Shown in pieces: positions 13,125-17,822 of a stretch of DNA of 17,822 nucleotides. How positions within the stretch are numbered: position 1 is the first letter of the stretch; each line of letters starts with the position of its first letter. The DNA is taken from NCBI GenBank assembly GCA_043818215.1, contig JBDRGC010000118.1, positions 1-17,822 of the forward strand, written 5' to 3'. Below the pieces are notes generated by a model. The model saw nothing but the letters and a program-made list of their open reading frames with translations. It did not search any database and was not told the DNA's origin. Source of the DNA: JBDRGC01 sp043818215 (GTDB taxonomy: Bacteria; Chloroflexota; Anaerolineae; Anaerolineales; UBA11858). A program made the translations under genes and the position numbers.

Positions 13125-14360
13125 ATGCCATCGTTAGCTCGCTGTAACACAATGCCATGTAGGATGAGACACGAGCATACTATGTTTATCCATGACATGA
13201 AGAAATCAAGCATAGAACAAGCAAAAGATGCCGCTCTGAGAGTTTTGCTTAATAATATACAAGGACCCTTTCGGGGGCTTCCTAGAACTGCCGGGTGGGG
13301 GTATCCTGAACCGTACACGCGTGATTTGATGATCGCATCATTGGGAATGCTGCCAAGTGGTGAAGAGAAGCTGATAAACAGCCAACGACAAGTTCTTGAA
13401 GCCCTGGCCACTAATCAATCTACACGAGGACATATTCCATCATTGGTTCACAATAGAAAAGATCGAGGGTCAAGTGACACAACCCCGCTTTTTCTGATAG
13501 GTGTTTCTCTTTATCGTCAGGTGACAGGAGAGAGAAATTTCCTGGAAAGCGCAGTCCAAAAGGCTCTTTTATGGATGAGCTATCAAAGTCCTGGTGATGC
13601 CATTGTTGTGGCGCAACAGCCGACCAGCGATTGGCGAGATGAGCAGTGGGTATATGGATATGGGTTGTATGTAAATACCCTGGTCTACATTTATCAGCGG
13701 CTTTACGGCATGGAGGATAAAGCCAAAAAGCTGAGAGCTATTCTAAACCAGGCGCATTTTCAAAGGAAAGGAGAAACCGATCTGCAGGGTGTGGGGTTTA
13801 CGGTTCCGGGAAAGCCATATTATGCGCTTTGGGCATACAAAGTTCACCAAAGCAAACGGTTTGATTTACTGGGTAACAGTTTGGCGATACTATCGGGCAT
13901 TGCCTCGCCATCTCGCTCAAAAGCCATTATTACCTGGATTGAGGCAGAATGCGAGTTATTAAGAAAAGAAAATCAGTTGGCAGCGAATCTTCCACCGAAC
14001 TTGTTTCCGTTTATCAATCCTGAAGATGACGATTGGCATCCTCGATATTCAGAGTTCAATCTTCCAGGTGAGTATCACAACGGAGGTGTCTGGCCATTCA
14101 TTTGTGGTTTCTACATCGCGGCCATCGTTGCCACTGGAGAATACGAGCTTGCAGAAAAGCATCTTGTTTCCCTGACAGAAGTGGTTCGTCTAAGCAATAA
14201 TGCGAAGTTGGATTTTGGATTTAACGAATGGTTGCGAGCCCAAGATGGAGAGCCAATAGGACAGGATTGGCAAACTTGGTCAGCTGCGGTGTATCTCTAT
14301 GCAGCTAAGTCGGTGGAAAGCAGGGATACCCTCTTTTTTGAAGATGTGAGAAGGACGTAA
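13125..14360 (+). CDS. GH100-like (neutral invertase-type) glycoside hydrolase
   Basis: A protein of up to 411 residues with an (alpha/alpha)6-barrel hydrolase pattern like GH100 invertases or related amylo-glucosidase-type enzymes. It has G-Y-P-E-P-Y-T-R-D-L-M-I-A-S-L-G (Asp near 67, candidate acid), Y-H-N-G-G-V-W-P-F (near 318), and F-N-E-W-L-R-A-Q-D-G-E-P-I-G-Q-D-W-Q-T-W-S-A-A (near 366-388, candidate catalytic Glu). There is no signal peptide, so it is probably cytoplasmic, acting on sucrose or a similar disaccharide. The start is uncertain: ATG 13125 gives about 36 nt of leader after the TATAAT box, but ATGs at 13182 and 13197 (M-K-K-S-S-I-E) fit the domain as well, and none has a strong ribosome binding site. 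Confidence 0.72.
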   Translation: MPSLARCNTMPCRMRHEHTMFIHDMKKSSIEQAKDAALRVLLNNIQGPFRGLPRTAGWGYPEPYTRDLMIASLGMLPSGEEKLINSQRQVLEALATNQSTRGHIPSLVHNRKDRGSSDTTPLFLIGVSLYRQVTGERNFLESAVQKALLWMSYQSPGDAIVVAQQPTSDWRDEQWVYGYGLYVNTLVYIYQRLYGMEDKAKKLRAILNQAHFQRKGETDLQGVGFTVPGKPYYALWAYKVHQSKRFDLLGNSLAILSGIASPSRSKAIITWIEAECELLRKENQLAANLPPNLFPFINPEDDDWHPRYSEFNLPGEYHNGGVWPFICGFYIAAIVATGEYELAEKHLVSLTEVVRLSNNAKLDFGFNEWLRAQDGEPIGQDWQTWSAAVYLYAAKSVESRDTLFFEDVRRT

Positions 14361-14441
14361 AGATATGTGAAGCACGCGGCCTAACCCCGGCTCAAGCTGC
14401 CCTGCCTTCGATAGGGACCGCGCGGCGCTAACAGCCTAAAT

Positions 14442-14947
14442 TGGCCTGGGTTGAGCAACGCTAGGAGCAGAGAATCGCATCAACATTCGTGGCGCATTTG
14501 CCAAGTCTGGCCTGGGTCGAGTAGCATTCGGAGCAATCACGGCAGGCGGAAGAACGTCCGCCTGGTGCCGGAATGGGGCAGCGGCAGTCTGTAGGACGTG
14601 GGCGTCTACCCCCTGAGTTTTGCCCAATTCATCATGGGCGGACCGCCGGAATGGGTGTCGGGCGCAGGTTGGCTGGGAGATTCCGGCGTCGATGAAACCT
14701 TCCTCGGCCAGATGGGATACACCAGGAACCGCTGTCGCACATCAGTTCGGCCTTCAGCACGCCGTTTTACACCTTCGTGAAAGTGATCGGCACCGCGGGA
14801 CAGCCGCACATCAACGCTCCCTTTGTAGGCGTCAACGCTGGGCAAATGACCTTCTACCCCAAAGATGGCAACCCTGAAGTCATCGCGGTTCCCGAGGTAT
14901 ACCTCTACCTGGGCGAAGTCGAGGATATGCACGCCGCCATAAACTGA
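14442..14947 (+). pseudogene. Decayed Gfo/Idh/MocA-family oxidoreductase
   Basis: Fragments in different frames assemble into the C-terminal two thirds of a Gfo/Idh/MocA dehydrogenase. They are N-I-R-G-A-F-A-K-S (about 14478); V-R-L-V-P-E-W-G-S-G-S-L, then a TAG where relatives have Tyr or Met, then D-V-G-V-Y-P-L-S-F-A-Q-F (14552-14635); and P-P-E-W-V-S-G-A-G-W-L-G-D-S-G-V-D-E-T-F-L-G-Q-M-G-Y. After frameshifts near 14720-14750 comes I-S-S-A-F-S-T-P-F-Y-T-F-V-K-V-I-G-T-A-G, ending L-Y-L-G-E-V-E-D-M-H-A-A-I-N with TGA at 14945-14947. The NAD-binding N-terminus and the last 25-30 residues are missing. The rest of the 14361-15224 gap holds no gene. Confidence 0.8.
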
Positions 14948-14970
14948 CCACGCTCGAACATGGGGGCTTA

Positions 14971-14995
14971 CGAAATCGGCAAGTTCGGCTAAAAT
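14971..14995 (+). promoter_or_regulatory. Candidate promoter for the 815-residue membrane protein
   Basis: CGAAATCGGCAAGTTCGGCT followed by AAAAT matches the block at 13063-13089 with one gap and few changes. The putative -10 is TAAAAT at 14990-14995. It is about 230 nt before the TTG start, leaving a long leader with hairpins. Confidence 0.4.
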
Positions 14996-15004
14996 CATCC
15001 CCAA

Positions 15005-15019
15005 GTAGGAGTCTCCTAC
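15005..15019. promoter_or_regulatory. Perfect palindrome just after the candidate promoter
   Basis: GTAGGAGTCTCCTAC is a 7-bp perfect inverted repeat around one base, at about +3 to +17 from the expected start site. It could be an operator or part of a dispersed repeat; only the symmetry is directly seen. Confidence 0.45.
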
Positions 15020-15117
15020 ACTTGTTTTCGGGAACCAATCCGGTTATGATAGCGTCCTTAGACGCAATTACTCATCGCTCTAAATCGAAAGGTATCATCG
15101 CGAATAATGAGGGCGGA

Positions 15118-15152
15118 GGGGTCGCAAGTGTGCCCAGCATACTTGCGACCCC
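15118..15152 (+). promoter_or_regulatory. Strong leader hairpin upstream of the membrane protein
   Basis: GGGGTCGCAAGTGTG pairs with CATACTTGCGACCCC around a 5-nt loop (15 pairs, one G-U). No T-run follows, so it is not a typical intrinsic terminator. It may stabilise or regulate the leader mRNA, or be a REP-like repeat. Confidence 0.6.
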
Positions 15153-15224
15153 CCCAGCTTCCCCCGAATTATCGAGAAGATACACCGAAAGATCAGGTTC
15201 CCGGACGCGTACCAGGAGGCAAAT

Positions 15225-17672
15225 TTGACTCCACGACATTCGAAGATATCTACTTTGATTTTTGGGGTTTTGGCATTTTGCCTGACAATTCCTGTACTCT
15301 CCTTTGCCGCAACGGAGGGAGCTTCGGCGGTCACGATGGAAGCTATCCCTGCTTACCAGGGCTATTTCAAATATGGCGAATGGCTGCCCATTTGGGTGAC
15401 CCTGGATAACGCCGGGCCAGACCTGGAAGCCGAGATCCGAGTCAGGGTAAGCGGGAGTTATGCCAATAATGTCTACGCCGTGCCGGTCTCACTGCCTGCG
15501 GGAGCGCGCAAAATTATGCCGGTGTACGCCCTGCCCAATAATTTCTCTCATGAGATGAAAGTGGAACTGGTGGTTGGGGGTGAGGTTGTACTGGCTGAGA
15601 AACTCACCGTCCGGCCACAACCCAACATCAACTACCTGATCGGAATCATAGCCCGCGAACGGGGCGCACTGGCCTTGCTCCAGGGAATCCGGCTGCCCAG
15701 CAACCGCAGCCAGGTGCTGATCGACCTGACGCCGGGGGAATTGCCGGAACGATCTACTGGGTTAAATTCATTAGATTGCCTGATCCTGAACGATATCGAC
15801 ACCAGCAGCCTGACGCCGGGGCAGAAATCAGCCCTGACCGCCTGGGTGCAGCGCGGCGGGAGGTTGGTGATCGGCGGAGGGGCTGGCGCGATGCAAACCG
15901 CTGCCGGACTCCCTGGGGAACTGCTGCCGCTGAAGCCATCTGGTGTGGTTGACCTGGAGGAGATCGGCGCCCTGACAGACCTGGCCGGTTCGACTCCCAT
16001 CCGAGTGCCCGGCCCGTTTGTGGCTGCTACTGGCGAACAGTTGAATGGTGTCACCCTGGCTGCCCAAGATGGGATCCCGCTCGTCCAGGAGTGGACCTTT
16101 GGTAAGGGGTATGTCACTTTCATTGCACTTGATTTAAGCACCGCCCCCTTCGACGCCTGGACGGGCACCACCTCTTTTTGGGAGACCCTGATCACCCCGG
16201 GAGCCGCCTACCCCGACTGGATGCCGCCCGATATGTCGCCGCGGCAAATGGCCTCCAACTCGGTCCAAAACGCCCTCTACAACCTGCCCAGCCTGGATCT
16301 GCCCTCGGCGCGCTGGCTGGCGATTCTGCTGGCGGTTTATATCATCCTGGTCGGGCCGGTCAATTATTCCATCCTGCGCTGGCGGAAGAAACTCCAACTT
16401 GCCTGGGTCACCATCCCGGTCATCACCCTGGTTTTTTCGGGGATGAGTTTTGGGCTGGGGTATGCCAAACGCGGCAACGATATCATCATCAACAAAATCG
16501 CTATCGTGCAGGCGCAGCCTGATGGCCCGGCCCAGGTGAACACCTATATCGGCCTGTTCTCACCAGCCAACCTGTCTTACGTGATCGAAGTGAAGGGCAA
16601 CCACCTGCTCAGCCCGGTCACAATGGACTATTACGATCCCTGGACCGCCACGCTCCCAGATACCCAGGATGTGACCTACATCCAGGGGAATCCCAGCGGC
16701 GTGCGCGGGTTGACCGTCAGCCAGTGGTCGATGCAGAGCTTCATGACCGAGAGTACCTGGGAGATCGGTGATTTGAGCGGCGACCTGACGATCCAGGATG
16801 GCAAGCTGACTGGGACGGTCACCAACCAGACTGGCTACCCCATCCAGGATGTCGTGATCGTCTTGCAAAGCAATTTCCAGCGCCTGGGCGACCTGGAACC
16901 GGGAGAATCAACCGATGTCAGCCTGGATATGGACAACTTCGAGCAAAACCTGTTTTTTGGTAGCGGGATCAGTTGGCGGATCTACGAATCCCAATTCGAT
17001 CCGTCCACGGGGCGCACTTCACGAGATGCCGAATTCAAGCGCATGATCCTGGAAGGTATCCTCGATCAAGCCACCATGTATGGCGGCAGCTTTGGCCCGG
17101 GTTCGACCCTCTCTGCCAAAGACCTGGCCTACTCTCCTGAAGCGACCCTCTTCGGCTGGATCGACGAAGCCCCGCCCGAGGTACTCGTCAACGGGAATCT
17201 GCCCCAGGAAACCGCCAACACCCTTTATCTGACCCGGGTTGCCTACAATTTCTCGGAGGCTGAGAAGGTTGACGTGCCGGTGGGGATGATCCCTGGCCTG
17301 GTGGCCGAAATGCCTGCTTCAGGCGGGTTGTGCGGCGGATTGACCACCAGCCTGTGGTTTGACCGGGGCGAGGCTGTCTTCGAATTCATCCTGCCCCCAG
17401 AACTCAGAGGCCTCGATCTGGACAAATTGCAGCTCTTGATCAATTCCGACAGCGGTTGGATGAACGCTCCGAATGTAGAACTCTACCATTGGGAAACAGA
17501 GGCCTGGCAAACCCTGGAAAAAGCCAAATCCGGGGTCAACAACCTGCCAGAACCCGAAACCTGGGTCAGCCAGGACAGCATAGTGCGCGTCCGCCTGAGC
17601 CTGGAAAACAACTTTCAGGGCGGGGGTGGCTGCTACTACGCAGGACTCGGCCTGGAGGGTACGCGCAAGTAA
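15225..17672 (+). CDS. Large secreted/membrane protein with a GATase1-like domain and two central TM helices
   Basis: An 815-residue protein. A signal peptide is predicted (K-I-S-T-L-I-F-G-V-L-A-F-C-L-T-I-P-V-L-S-F-A, cleavage after about residue 29). The exported part has an Ig-like beta region (30-135) and a glutamine-amidotransferase-like fold (L-I-G-I-I-A-R-E-R-G then C-L-I-L-N-D-I-D and W-V-Q-R-G-G-R-L-V-I-G-G-G, about 140-225) without an obvious catalytic Cys. Two TM helices follow (about 363-382 with I-L-V-G-P-V-N-Y-S-I-L-R, and about 389-410), then a long C-terminal beta-rich outer domain. TTG 15225 is the start, since AGGAGG (15214-15219) lies 5 nt upstream. Proteins with the G-P-V-N-Y-hairpin often sit beside ABC transporter genes; the next gene is outside the window. 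Function unknown; no clear tie to the glycan genes. Confidence 0.82.
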   Translation: MTPRHSKISTLIFGVLAFCLTIPVLSFAATEGASAVTMEAIPAYQGYFKYGEWLPIWVTLDNAGPDLEAEIRVRVSGSYANNVYAVPVSLPAGARKIMPVYALPNNFSHEMKVELVVGGEVVLAEKLTVRPQPNINYLIGIIARERGALALLQGIRLPSNRSQVLIDLTPGELPERSTGLNSLDCLILNDIDTSSLTPGQKSALTAWVQRGGRLVIGGGAGAMQTAAGLPGELLPLKPSGVVDLEEIGALTDLAGSTPIRVPGPFVAATGEQLNGVTLAAQDGIPLVQEWTFGKGYVTFIALDLSTAPFDAWTGTTSFWETLITPGAAYPDWMPPDMSPRQMASNSVQNALYNLPSLDLPSARWLAILLAVYIILVGPVNYSILRWRKKLQLAWVTIPVITLVFSGMSFGLGYAKRGNDIIINKIAIVQAQPDGPAQVNTYIGLFSPANLSYVIEVKGNHLLSPVTMDYYDPWTATLPDTQDVTYIQGNPSGVRGLTVSQWSMQSFMTESTWEIGDLSGDLTIQDGKLTGTVTNQTGYPIQDVVIVLQSNFQRLGDLEPGESTDVSLDMDNFEQNLFFGSGISWRIYESQFDPSTGRTSRDAEFKRMILEGILDQATMYGGSFGPGSTLSAKDLAYSPEATLFGWIDEAPPEVLVNGNLPQETANTLYLTRVAYNFSEAEKVDVPVGMIPGLVAEMPASGGLCGGLTTSLWFDRGEAVFEFILPPELRGLDLDKLQLLINSDSGWMNAPNVELYHWETEAWQTLEKAKSGVNNLPEPETWVSQDSIVRVRLSLENNFQGGGGCYYAGLGLEGTRK

Positions 17673-17822
17673 GCGAGTCAGCGAGTCAGCGAGTCAGCGA
17701 GTCAGCGAGTCGGCGAGTCGGCGAGTCAGCGAGTCAGCGAGTCAGCGAGTCAGCGAGTCAGCGAGTCAGCGAATCAACAAATGAACCAATCAACCCACTA
17801 ATCAACCAATTTACCAATTTAC
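17673..17822 (+). repeat. 8-nt tandem tract (GCGAGTCA), grading into ACCAATCA-type octamers
   Basis: Twelve GCGAGTCA/GCGAGTCG units start on the base after the stop codon (17673-17768), then a GCGAATCA variant. Further octamers of quite different sequence (ACCAATCA, ATCAACCA, ATTTACCA) run to the window end. The 8-nt phase is unbroken across the change of sequence. Confidence 0.92.

Noticed and set aside
14606..15004. 132-codon open frame on the minus strand
   Set aside because: It is antisense to the Gfo/Idh/MocA remnant, whose plus-strand fragments carry recognisable family motifs.
15118..15152. Intrinsic terminator
   Set aside because: The stem is strong but is followed by a C-rich stretch and not a T-run, and no gene lies directly upstream on that strand.
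15632..16195. 187-codon open frame on the minus strand
   Set aside because: It is antisense to the 815-residue membrane protein; no family motif, low-complexity Ser/Arg/Pro composition.
17673..17776. CRISPR array
   Set aside because: The repeat is a continuous 8-nt tandem without spacers, and no cas genes are present.

Overview
The window looks like accessory chromosomal DNA from a bacterium with roughly 50 % GC. The best guess is Chloroflexota, class Anaerolineae. This is inferred from the protein flavour (DUF433/PIN-like pairs, a GH100-like hydrolase, a large Gly-Pro-Val-Asn-Tyr membrane protein) and from the very dense small dispersed and tandem repeats. No rRNA, tRNA, CRISPR array or complete transposase was found.

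Layout. (1) 1-2666 is a graveyard of glycosyltransferase family 2 (GT2) 3' ends: three degenerate GT2 tails (58-233, 956-1506, 2521-2666). Between them sit two toxin-antitoxin-like pairs: DUF433 + DUF5615 PIN-like (306-946), and an unrecognised small protein + a COG1569-type PIN toxin (1672-2518). (2) 2806-10844 is a surface-polysaccharide locus, all on the + strand: a GT4 glycosyltransferase, a GT39/ArnT-like membrane glycosyltransferase, a second GT4, a polyprenyl-phosphate sugar phosphotransferase (the likely initiating enzyme), a GalE-like epimerase and a GmhA-like sugar isomerase. (3) 11329-12912 is a membrane-anchored beta-propeller protein. (4) 13125-14360 is a GH100-like hydrolase. (5) 14442-14947 is a decayed Gfo/Idh/MocA oxidoreductase. 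(6) 15225-17672 is a large secreted/membrane protein with two central TM helices, followed by an 8-nt tandem tract running to the window end.

The most striking feature is the repeat biology. At least three classes of small repeat are present: palindromic elements with ends TGTCAYT...ARTGACA, MITE-like elements of about 185-210 bp with inverted ends, and tandem tracts with 7-, 8- or 10-nt units. These are not confined to intergenic DNA. They lie inside the open reading frames of the first three polysaccharide genes and are translated in frame as extra peptide segments, up to about 74 residues. One element family occurs both inside the GT39-like gene (4741-4964) and between genes (9025-9168). 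This resembles in principle the Rickettsia palindromic elements. In contrast, the phosphotransferase, epimerase and isomerase genes next door show no such inserts. Because 7- and 8-nt units are not multiples of three, loss or gain of one unit would break these glycosyltransferases, so phase variation of the surface glycan is a testable possibility.
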